This document shows positions 1-5,656 of a stretch of DNA of 5,656 nucleotides, one piece after another. Both the position numbers and the translations under genes were made by a program. The stretch is from DASVAL01 sp035649575. Lineage in GTDB: Bacteria; Planctomycetota; UBA1135; UBA2386. The stretch spans positions 1-5,656 of the forward strand of contig DASRJH010000158.1 of NCBI GenBank assembly GCA_035649575.1, written 5' to 3'. Each line of letters begins with the position of its first letter. Position 1 is the first letter of the stretch. The notes under the pieces were generated by a model. It had not been told where the DNA came from. It did no database searches and saw only the letters and a program-made list of their open reading frames with translations.

Positions 1-30
1 GCGCTCACGCTCACGATCGGTTCGTTTTGA
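1..30 (+). CDS. 3' end of a propeller-family secreted protein (partial, left edge)
   Basis: Frame 1 reads ALTLTIGSF followed by TGA at 28-30. This is almost the same ending as the large propeller protein in this window, which ends ALSLTIGSF. The two 30-base ends agree at 25 of 30 positions, and the differences are mostly third-base changes. I therefore read this as the C-terminus of a third paralogue whose body lies to the left of the window. Only nine codons are visible, so the repeat region and signal peptide cannot be checked. It converges on the phosphoesterase gene, with 17 bases between the two stop codons. The alternative, a chance open frame, is unlikely given the match to the family ending and the stop at the same place. 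Confidence 0.72.
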   Translation, partial: ALTLTIGSF

Positions 31-47
31 TTGACCACGCGTGCGGA

Positions 48-2018
48 CTAGCGGGGCGGCAGCTCTTCCACGGTGCAGTGCGCGGTCCCGCGTCGCGTCG
101 CGTGTGCCTTCTTCGGCGACGCGTCGGGCGTCCACGGCCCGAAGTCCGAGTCGAGATGCAGCAAGAGCAGCGTGTCGGCGTCGGATTCGTGGCGGGGCGG
201 CGGCACGAACGACGGCCCCGAGTACCGGGCCACCTTCGACAGCCGCACTTCGTCCATGGCACCCGCGAAGAACGAGACGGGCGCGCTGTTCTTGTTCGGG
301 TCGGCGCCGATGAACAGCGGCAGACCGTTCGTCTTGCGTCTTCCCTGCGCCTCGACTTCGGCCGCGAGCGCGCCGTCGACGTAGAGGCGCACGCGGCTGC
401 CGTCGAACACGCCGGCCAGGTGATGCCACTTCCCGACCGTGAGCGGCGTTTCCTTGCGGACGGCCGTCGCGTAGCGATCGCCGAGCCAAACGACGAACTC
501 GGGAACCCCCTCGCTGCCGAACAGCGCGTACTCGCTGTTCTCGGTCTTCGCGAGCAGACCGCGCCGGCCGCGGAAATCCTTGCCGCGCAACCATGCTTCG
601 AGCGTGAACGGTCCGTCGGGCAGCGGCAGCTGCTGCGCCCCGATCTGCAAGCAGGCCGCCACGCCGTCGAGCGCAAGCACGCCGTTGCGCTGAGCCGCTT
701 GCGTGCCGAGGTCGGCCGGCGGCGGCAGGTCGAGCGCGAACTCGCGCCGCGGCAGCGGAATGCGCCGGTCGGCCGCGAGGTAGTCGCAGCGCACCTCCAG
801 CATCGGCATCGCGAACGGCACCGCGGGGTCGGCGCTGCGCCGCACCGCGAACGTCGTCGTGCCGCTCTTGCCTGGCGCCACGACGAGGTGCTGGTGGTCG
901 GGGCCGAACACCCAGCCGCCTTCGGCCTTTGGCACGAGCTCGAGCTCGATCGCACGCGTTGCCGGGTTCTCGCAGCGCAGCGTCACGACGGCATCGACGC
1001 TGCCGTCGCTGCGCACGGGTTCCCCGGAGCCCGCGGCGACGCAGCTCTCGATCGCGGGCTTCATGCGTTCGTGCACGAGATCGACGTCTTGGCTGATCTG
1101 GCCCGTGATCTGCTTCGGGTCCATCACGGTGCCGACCGGGAGCGCTGAGACCGTGATGCCCTGCGGCCGCACGGTCACGACGTGGAACTGGTGCAGGTAG
1201 CCCGCCGCCGGTGCTTCGAACTCGAGGAACGCGCCGACCGAGGCAACCGTGTAGTACTGGATGCCGTCCTTCGTGCCGTCGTAGCGCATGCGGTGGATGT
1301 GCCCCGCGAACACGGCCGTGACGTTGCCATTCTTCGCGAGCAGCGCGTGCACGCGGTCCCAGTCCGTGCCGTATTGCGCGAGCCAGCGCGGGTGATGCAG
1401 GAACACGAACACGTGGCGCGCGCCCTTTGCCTTCTGCAGCGTCTCGCCGAGCCAGGTGAACTGCGCGTCGCTCATGCGCTGGCACTCGGGCTTGTTGAAG
1501 TCCTTCTCGCCGGTCGCCGGGTTGCCTTCGTCGGAGTAGAGCACGACGAACCAGCACTTCTTGTGCTGCACCGCGTACCAGAGCGGGCCGAAGACGGTCT
1601 CGAAGTTGCGCTCGTGCTCGCCCGCGGGCTTGTTCGGGCCGCGCCAGTAGATGTCGTGGTTGCCGGCGACCGGGAACCACGGCATCCGCAGCTTGCCCAT
1701 CGCGGCCTTGTATTCGGCGGCTTGCGCACGCCACGCGTCGTTCGCGTTGTAGCCGTTGACGAGGTCGCCGACCGTCAGCACGAGGTCCGGGTCGAGCAGG
1801 TTCGTGTCGGCCACGGCCTGCTCGAGCACTTTGATGCCCTCGGGGGGGCCACCCGTGCGGTCGCCATACACGACGAAACCGAACGCGTCCTCTTCCTTCG
1901 GCAGCTTGAGCAGCTCGCGACCGGCGGGTCGGTTCGTGAGCAAGCGCGGAGTGTCCTGGGCAGTCGCGGCCGCGAGGGCCATCGCGGCGGCGAACGTGAA
2001 CGCGGGAAGGGCACGCAT
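48..2018 (-). CDS. Secreted calcineurin-like metallophosphoesterase with C-terminal LamG-type domain
   Basis: The protein has 656 residues. Residues 1-20 form a Sec signal peptide (MRALPAFTF..., Ala-rich core) with probable cleavage ATA|QD. Residues 46-285 form a metallophosphoesterase domain. Its metal-site blocks are GDRTGG (D53), GDLVNG (D85, N88), GNHD (119-122), HH (208-209) and GHIH (239-242). The family hydrolyses phosphomono- or diesters at a two-metal centre; the substrate cannot be told here. The first block is D-R-T where D-x-H is usual, so one metal-binding histidine is absent. Residues 330-430 are a beta-rich linker. Residues 445-625 look like a LamG/concanavalin jelly roll (FTLEAWLRG at 471-479, KWHHLAGVFDG at 530-540, RLYVDGA at 544-550, FAGAMDEVRLS at 584-594), probably binding carbohydrate or surface. 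I chose the ATG at 2018 because it begins the signal peptide. A TTG 24 codons upstream (2090) would put a Pro/Arg-rich stretch before it. No strong Shine-Dalgarno is seen. Confidence 0.9.
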   Translation of the reverse strand: MRALPAFTFAAAMALAAATAQDTPRLLTNRPAGRELLKLPKEEDAFGFVVYGDRTGGPPEGIKVLEQAVADTNLLDPDLVLTVGDLVNGYNANDAWRAQAAEYKAAMGKLRMPWFPVAGNHDIYWRGPNKPAGEHERNFETVFGPLWYAVQHKKCWFVVLYSDEGNPATGEKDFNKPECQRMSDAQFTWLGETLQKAKGARHVFVFLHHPRWLAQYGTDWDRVHALLAKNGNVTAVFAGHIHRMRYDGTKDGIQYYTVASVGAFLEFEAPAAGYLHQFHVVTVRPQGITVSALPVGTVMDPKQITGQISQDVDLVHERMKPAIESCVAAGSGEPVRSDGSVDAVVTLRCENPATRAIELELVPKAEGGWVFGPDHQHLVVAPGKSGTTTFAVRRSADPAVPFAMPMLEVRCDYLAADRRIPLPRREFALDLPPPADLGTQAAQRNGVLALDGVAACLQIGAQQLPLPDGPFTLEAWLRGKDFRGRRGLLAKTENSEYALFGSEGVPEFVVWLGDRYATAVRKETPLTVGKWHHLAGVFDGSRVRLYVDGALAAEVEAQGRRKTNGLPLFIGADPNKNSAPVSFFAGAMDEVRLSKVARYSGPSFVPPPRHESDADTLLLLHLDSDFGPWTPDASPKKAHATRRGTAHCTVEELPPR

Positions 2019-2329
2019 GGGTATGGCAGCTTCGGGTCTCGCGGGCGGAAGTTGAAGGCCCGGCCGGCTGGTTGTGCGCGATCCTTGCAATCGAGCTCTG
2101 CTATCGACCCGGCGATCCGACCCACGCAGCCCCGGCGGCCCAGTGAAGGGGCGGAGGCGTCATCCTGATCCGGCAGACATCATCGTCTCTGGCTTCAGAG
2201 TGTCGGGCGGCCTGCGCGGGTCCGGAGAATCGCCGCAGGCGGTCACTCGAGGTGCTGGCCTGGCTATGCTGACGCGGTTCGGCGCTTGCCGTCGATTCCC
2301 TGTCAAGCCGTCTTCATCAAGGTCTCACC
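2019..2329. other. Divergent intergenic region, no gene seen
   Basis: These 311 bases separate the leftward phosphoesterase gene from the rightward 159-residue gene and should hold promoters for both. I see no convincing sigma-70 pair on either strand, no RNA gene and no long inverted repeat. There are only short GC palindromes (for example CCGGCCGG at 2060-2067) of the kind expected in GC-rich DNA. Long open frames that cross this region are extensions of antisense shadows and show no protein-like composition. Confidence 0.5.
2319..2322 (+). promoter_or_regulatory. Probable ribosome binding site of the 159-residue gene
   Basis: AAGG lies seven bases before the ATG at 2330. The spacing is ordinary, and the AGG is at the same distance as in the gene starting at 5443. 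It supports the ATG at 2330, which begins directly with a signal peptide. Confidence 0.45.
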
Positions 2330-2809
2330 ATGTTGACCAAGATCCTGTCGATCGTCGCGGGCATCACCACCGCATCACTGCCCGCGCAGTGCCTGTTCCA
2401 AACCGTCACGACGCACTCGATCGGACCGAGCTGCAACTTGGGCTCCACGGGGTTCTGCGCGATCCCGTCGGTGCCGAGCACCCTGACGACGACGCTCGAC
2501 ACGATGAACTGCAAGCTCATCGTGCAGGTGAACCAGTTCGAGGGTTGCGGCGCATCCGTTCCGCTGCGCCTGCTCGTACTGGGCACCCAGCAGATCGTCG
2601 TGTCGCTGCCCGAGTTCGGCCCTGGGTGCACGCTGCACGTGGCGCCGATGATCCTGCTCGCGGGGACGACCGGACCCTTCTCGCTCGACCTGCCACCGGG
2701 CGTCGCCTCGATGAGTTTCCTCGGGCAGGGCGCTGCGCTGAGCCACTTCCCGATGACCACGCCGGACGTCCTGACCTTCACCGAAGGGCTCGCGATCAGC
2801 CTGCAGTAG
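2330..2809 (+). CDS. Small secreted protein, free-standing copy of the propeller C-terminal domain
   Basis: The protein has 159 residues and its function is unknown. Residues 1-19 are a short signal peptide (MLTKILSIVAGITTASLPA) with probable cleavage LPA|QC. The mature part aligns by eye with the last ~125 residues of the 831-residue propeller protein. IGPSC (31-35) matches its FGSGC, LPEFGPGC (93-100) matches LPQGVPGC, FSLDLP (117-122) matches the TQLAIP segment, and the ending GLAISL (153-158) matches NALSLTIG. Spacing between these landmarks is similar. It has six cysteines after cleavage (21, 35, 43, 61, 73, 100), an even number that fits disulfides outside the cytoplasm; C35 and C100 are the pair shared with the propeller protein. 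There is no other domain and no membrane segment. It is followed after 98 bases by the propeller gene on the same strand, so co-transcription is possible. The homology call is from visual alignment only. An unrelated small beta-sandwich protein is the alternative. Confidence 0.85.
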   Translation: MLTKILSIVAGITTASLPAQCLFQTVTTHSIGPSCNLGSTGFCAIPSVPSTLTTTLDTMNCKLIVQVNQFEGCGASVPLRLLVLGTQQIVVSLPEFGPGCTLHVAPMILLAGTTGPFSLDLPPGVASMSFLGQGAALSHFPMTTPDVLTFTEGLAISLQ

Positions 2810-2847
2810 CTGGGCAAGCGTAGGTCGTTCGTAACATCCGGTCGCCG

Positions 2848-2861
2848 TCTCGAGGTCGAGA
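2848..2861. repeat. Short perfect inverted repeat in the 2810-2907 gap
   Basis: TCTCGA and TCGAGA are separated by GG, which can form a 5-bp stem with a 4-base loop. It lies 38 bases after the stop of the 159-residue gene. No T-run follows, so it is not a convincing intrinsic terminator. It could be chance, or a weak RNA hairpin between two co-transcribed genes. Confidence 0.3.
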
Positions 2862-2907
2862 AGCGTCGCACACGGCGCCGGCATGCACCTTGCTCTCCGC
2901 GACGGAG

Positions 2908-5403
2908 ATGCGTCCCCTCTCCCGCAGACCTCTCGTGTGCTCTTCGCTGCTGCTGTCCGTGTGCGCCACAGCGGCTCATGCCTCTGCCCAGTGTCCGACG
3001 CAGTGGCTGCCGGGTCGGGGCGTTGCCGGCGCGGACGGGGAGGTCTTTGCGTCGACGCTCTGGGATCCCGATGGTCCCGGTCCCGGGCAGCCCGTGTTGG
3101 TGATCGGCGGCAACTTCAAGGCTGCGGGCTCGGTCGCTGCGAGCAACATCGCGATCTACGATCCGGCGTCCGGCGCGTGGTCGCCGCTCGGTTGGGGGTT
3201 GAACGGCTACGTGTCAGCGCTCGCGACGCTGCCGAACGGGGAGCTCGTCGCAGCAGGGCACTTCACGGCGGCTGGCGTCGTCCCTGCGAACAACATCGCG
3301 CGATGGAACGGCAGCGCCTGGTCGCAGCTCGGCTCCGGGATGGACGACGACGTGTTCGCGCTGACGGCGATGCCGAACGGGGACCTCGTGGCGGGTGGTG
3401 TCTTCTTCACTGCGGGAGGTGTGAGCGCCTTCTGCCTCGCGCGCTGGAACGGCACGAACTGGTCCGCGCTGCCGCCCGGGATCGGCGGCGGCGTTCTCGC
3501 GCTGACGACGCTGCCGAACGGCGACCTCGTCGCGGCCGGGGGGTCGAGCTTCCTACGGCGCTGGAATGGAACCGCATGGTCTTCGTTCGGGTCTGGCATC
3601 GGGGGTCCCGTGAGCGCGCTCGTGACGCTGCCGAACGGCGACCTCGTGGTCGGTGGCAACTTCACGACGGCCGGCGGCGCGAGTGCCAACTACATCGCGC
3701 GCTGGGATGGCACGAACTGGTCGCCGCTCGGGTCGGGCATGAGCACCTACGTGCACTCGCTGACGGCGCTGCCGAACGGGGATCTCGTGGCCGGTGGCGT
3801 GTTCACGACGGCAGGAGGCGTGAGCAGTAATCGCATCGCGCGCTGGAACGGCACGAACTGGTCGGCTCTCGGCACGGGAATCACTGGCCCGCCTTCGAGC
3901 GGGATCGTTTACACGCTGGCGGCGCTGCCGAATGGGGACGTCGTTGCCGGTGGTTGGTTCAAGACTGCGGGCGGGGTCGGTGCCAGGAACCTCGCGCGCT
4001 GGGATGGCACGAGCTGGTCCGCGCTGCACGCGGGCATGGACGACACGGTGGCCGTGCTGCACACGCTGCCGAACGGGGACCTCGTTGCGGGTGGTTGGTT
4101 CGTCTCGGCGTGGGGTGTGCCCGCCAATCGGATCGCGCGCTGGAATGGCACGAGCTGGTCGGCGCTCGGCGCGGGCATGAACGACTACGTGTCCGCGCTG
4201 GCGACGCTGCCGAACGGGGACCTCGTGGCAGGTGGTGCGTTCACGGCTGCCGGCGGCGTGAGTGCGAGCCGCATCGCGCGCTGGAACGGTACGAGCTGGT
4301 CAGCTCTCGGCGCGGGCATGAACGGCAACTGGGTCGGCGCGCTGGCGACGTTGCCGAACGGGGACCTCGTGGCCGGTGGTTGGTTCACGACTGCAGGCGG
4401 CGTGAGTGCCAACCACATCGCGCGGTGGAATGGCACGAGCTGGTCGCCGCTCGGCACGGGGACGAACTGGCCCGTGCAGGCCTTGACTACGCTGCCGAAC
4501 GGCGACCTCGTCGCGGGTGGTCAGTTCACGACCGCGGGCGGTGTGAGTGCCAACTACGTCGCGCGCTGGGATGGCACGAGCTGGTCGGCCCTCGGTTCGG
4601 GCGTGGACAGCGTCGTGCGAGCGCTGACGACGTTGCCGAACGGTGATCTCGTCGCAGCTGGTGTGTTCCAGACTGCGGGTGGAGTGAGCGCCAACCACGT
4701 CGCGCGCTGGGATGGCGCGAACTGGTCGGCGCTCGGTTCGGGGACGACGCGGGATGTGTACGCGCTGACCACGCTGCAAAACGGCGACGTCGTGGCTGGC
4801 TGCGACGCCGTGGATGACGCGACTGTCGACAACATCGCGCGCTGGAATGGCACGTACTGGTCGGCGCTGGGCCCCGGGACGGACGGCGGCGTCATGGCTC
4901 TCGCGACGCTGCCGAACGGCGATCTCGCGGCGGGTGGTTGGTTCACCACCATGAGCGGCCTTGTTTCCGCCTACTTCGCGCGGCTCGCGACGACCTGCCC
5001 GGCTTCGGCCGTGGTCTTCGGCTCTGGCTGCACGGGTTCTGGTGGACCCAACGTGTTGACCGCGACGACGCTGCCGTGGGCGGGCTCGACGTTCCGTTCC
5101 GTCGCGACCGGCATGCCGGGCAACGCGCTCGCACTCTCCGTGGTCGGGTTCGCGACGCTGTCGATCCCGCTCGCGGCGATCTTGCCGCAGGGGGTGCCGG
5201 GTTGCTCGCTGTTCGTGAGCCCCGACCTGCTCGAGCTCTACATCCCTGCGGCCGGCCTCGTGTCGACGCAGCTCGCGATTCCGAACGTCGTGCTCGCCGG
5301 TCAGGTGTTCCACCAGCAGGTCGTGCCCGTCGAGCTCGGCGCACCGGGCATCACGGCTCTCACGAGCACGAATGCTCTCTCGCTGACGATCGGTTCCTTC
5401 TGA
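2908..5403 (+). CDS. Large secreted beta-propeller repeat protein with Planctomycetota-type C-terminal domain
   Basis: The protein has 831 residues and I do not know its function. Residues 1-27 are a signal peptide (RPLSRR n-region, LLLSVCATAA core) cut at ASA|QC. Residues 45-100 are a divergent first blade. Residues 101-693 hold twelve further blades and a truncated thirteenth. The consensus is V-x-A-L-x-T-L-P-N-G-D-L-V-A-G-G-x-F-T-T-A-G-G-V-S-A-N-x-I-A-R-W-(N/D)-G-T-x-W-S-x-L-G, usually 47 residues. The GGxFTxAGG..AxxIARW(N/D)G..WS.LG pattern resembles Kelch-like repeats such as those of fungal Rax2 proteins. Residues 694-831 are the C-terminal domain, with C708 (GSGC) and C766 (PGC). The last blade stops after YFARL, and the N-terminal QWLPGRG (32-38) looks like the missing strand. 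Start choice: the ATG at 2908 gives 27 residues before QC, against 26 in the downstream paralogue. A TTG at 2890 is also in frame but has no better ribosome site. GGAG directly abuts the ATG, too close for a normal site. A role in binding or surface structure is inference. Confidence 0.92.
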   Translation: MRPLSRRPLVCSSLLLSVCATAAHASAQCPTQWLPGRGVAGADGEVFASTLWDPDGPGPGQPVLVIGGNFKAAGSVAASNIAIYDPASGAWSPLGWGLNGYVSALATLPNGELVAAGHFTAAGVVPANNIARWNGSAWSQLGSGMDDDVFALTAMPNGDLVAGGVFFTAGGVSAFCLARWNGTNWSALPPGIGGGVLALTTLPNGDLVAAGGSSFLRRWNGTAWSSFGSGIGGPVSALVTLPNGDLVVGGNFTTAGGASANYIARWDGTNWSPLGSGMSTYVHSLTALPNGDLVAGGVFTTAGGVSSNRIARWNGTNWSALGTGITGPPSSGIVYTLAALPNGDVVAGGWFKTAGGVGARNLARWDGTSWSALHAGMDDTVAVLHTLPNGDLVAGGWFVSAWGVPANRIARWNGTSWSALGAGMNDYVSALATLPNGDLVAGGAFTAAGGVSASRIARWNGTSWSALGAGMNGNWVGALATLPNGDLVAGGWFTTAGGVSANHIARWNGTSWSPLGTGTNWPVQALTTLPNGDLVAGGQFTTAGGVSANYVARWDGTSWSALGSGVDSVVRALTTLPNGDLVAAGVFQTAGGVSANHVARWDGANWSALGSGTTRDVYALTTLQNGDVVAGCDAVDDATVDNIARWNGTYWSALGPGTDGGVMALATLPNGDLAAGGWFTTMSGLVSAYFARLATTCPASAVVFGSGCTGSGGPNVLTATTLPWAGSTFRSVATGMPGNALALSVVGFATLSIPLAAILPQGVPGCSLFVSPDLLELYIPAAGLVSTQLAIPNVVLAGQVFHQQVVPVELGAPGITALTSTNALSLTIGSF
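3208..4986 (+). repeat. In-frame 141-bp tandem repeats encoding propeller blades
   Basis: There are thirteen units, the last truncated. They start at 3208, 3349, 3490, 3607, 3748, 3904, 4045, 4186, 4330, 4471, 4612, 4753 and 4888. Nine of the twelve intervals involve an exact 141-base unit or differ by a single codon. The others are 117 (unit 3, eight codons short), 156 (unit 5, five extra codons) and 135 (unit 12). The best-conserved core is CTGCCGAACGGGGACCTCGT and close variants. A diverged unit also precedes the array (about 3040-3207). All length changes keep the reading frame. This is a coding repeat, not a CRISPR array: there are no unique spacers and the units adjoin directly. Confidence 0.95.
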
Positions 5404-5432
5404 ACGCCAGTGCGCGGCAGTTTCAATCCAAC

Positions 5433-5437
5433 AGGTG
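5433..5437 (+). promoter_or_regulatory. Probable ribosome binding site of the downstream paralogue
   Basis: AGGTG lies upstream of the ATG at 5443, with seven bases between the AGG and the start codon. It sits in the 39-base gap after the preceding stop. That gap shows no hairpin with a T-run, so the two propeller genes are likely read as one transcript. Confidence 0.4.
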
Positions 5438-5442
5438 CTCCC

Positions 5443-5656
5443 ATGATCGTGCGTCCATCGCTCCGGTGCTCCGCGGTGCTTGTGTTCGTCGTCGGCGCTT
5501 CGGCGACTCGCGTCGCCGCGCAGTGTGCGACGCAGTGGCTTCCGGGCCAGGGCCTTGCTGGCACGAATGGGGAGGTCTTTGCGACGACCCTGTGGGATCC
5601 CGATGGAGCCGGTCCGCAGCAGCCAGTCGTAGTCGTTGGTGGCTCCTTCAGGATCG
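5443..5656 (+). CDS. 5' end of a second propeller-family secreted protein (partial, right edge)
   Basis: Seventy-one codons are visible before the window ends. Residues 1-26 are a signal peptide (MIVRPSLRCSAVLVFVVG...) cut at VAA|QC. The mature start, QCATQWLPGQGLAG then GEVFATTLWDPDG, matches the 831-residue protein from its QC onward: 32 of 44 residues are identical by hand count, while the signal peptides are much less alike. The N-terminal strand thought to close the ring (QWLPG) and the cysteine before it are both kept. It is a full gene start rather than a remnant: it has its own ATG, ribosome site and signal peptide, and no stop or frameshift in the visible part. The blade number and the C-terminal domain lie beyond the window. 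It was probably produced by tandem duplication and is likely in one operon with the gene before it. Confidence 0.87.
   Translation, partial: MIVRPSLRCSAVLVFVVGASATRVAAQCATQWLPGQGLAGTNGEVFATTLWDPDGAGPQQPVVVVGGSFRI

Noticed and set aside
27..1148. Long + strand open frame opposite the phosphoesterase
   Set aside because: It is antisense to a gene with clear catalytic motifs and a LamG domain. Its translation is Arg/Ala/His-rich without motifs, as expected from GC-rich DNA read on the wrong strand. The + frame at 1182-2168 is rejected for the same reason.
1842..1848. Run of seven G near the phosphoesterase active-site loop, as a slippage or phase-variation tract
   Set aside because: It encodes GPP in frame next to GDRTG, is short, and GC-rich coding DNA yields such runs by chance; nothing else suggests phase variation.
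2265..2270. TATGCT as a -10 element for the 159-residue gene
   Set aside because: It matches four of six consensus bases, but the expected -35 position holds nothing like TTGACA, so it cannot be told from chance.
2317..2979. - strand open frame of 220 codons opposite the 159-residue gene
   Set aside because: It has no signal peptide or recognisable domain and spans the gap, the signal peptide coding region and the neighbour's start. The + strand gene has a ribosome site, a signal peptide and a domain match.
2989..2994. Gln-Cys after the signal peptide as a lipoprotein box
   Set aside because: The residue before Cys is Gln and there is no Leu at -3; a signal peptidase I site at ASA|Q fits better.
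2883..3830. + strand open frame of 315 codons overlapping the propeller gene in another frame
   Set aside because: The repeats are conserved in the propeller frame, with third-base variation. The overlapping frame merely inherits a repeated Arg-rich pattern.
4138..4158. Repeated Asn-Gly-Thr as N-glycosylation sites
   Set aside because: Asn in the hairpin alternates freely with Asp between units, so it reads as a turn motif, and general N-glycosylation is not expected here.
3208..4986. CRISPR-like or noncoding tandem repeat
   Set aside because: Units adjoin without spacers, keep the reading frame, and vary mostly at third codon positions or in blade loops.
4300..5313. - strand open frame of 337 codons across the repeats and the C-terminal domain
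   Set aside because: It is the antisense shadow of the tandem repeats; its repetitive RAIPARDVV pattern is the reverse complement of the ARWNGT codons.

Overview
The window is GC-rich chromosomal DNA that most resembles Planctomycetota. The clues are very long antisense reading frames, Ala/Arg-rich shadow frames, several secreted proteins starting with Sec signal peptides, and a C-terminal domain with a G-x-G-C ... P-G-C pattern. I recognise that domain as recurrent in marine-type Planctomycetota proteins, but I know no family name for it. The phylum call is recognition from memory, not a computed result.

Layout from left to right. Bases 1-30 are the last nine codons and stop of a + strand gene. 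Tail to tail with it, on the - strand, lies a 656-residue secreted calcineurin-like metallophosphoesterase with a C-terminal LamG/concanavalin-like domain (48-2018). A divergent intergenic region follows (2019-2329). Next comes a 159-residue secreted protein (2330-2809), which looks like a free-standing copy of the C-terminal domain found in the next gene. That gene is a large secreted repeat protein of 831 residues (2908-5403), built of about 14 beta-propeller-type blades of 47 residues plus the C-terminal domain. After a gap of only 39 bases, a second gene of the same family begins (5443) and runs off the right edge. The fragment at 1-30 encodes almost the same last nine residues as the 831-residue protein, so the window probably samples three members of a propeller paralogue cluster, with the phosphoesterase and the small domain protein lying between the first and second.

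All four proteins whose N-terminus is visible appear to be exported and cleaved at Ala|Gln, so the locus reads as an envelope or extracellular protein cluster. Nothing in the sequence states a substrate. The phosphoesterase could act on phosphate esters or nucleotides outside the cytoplasm, and the propellers could bind polymers or surfaces; both are inferences. There are no RNA genes, CRISPR arrays, insertion sequences or clear terminators.

The most interesting signal is in the propeller gene. The last blade lacks its final strand, and the mature N-terminus carries a strand that looks like the missing one, with a cysteine on each side of the break. This suggests ring closure by a 'velcro' strand pinned by a disulfide.
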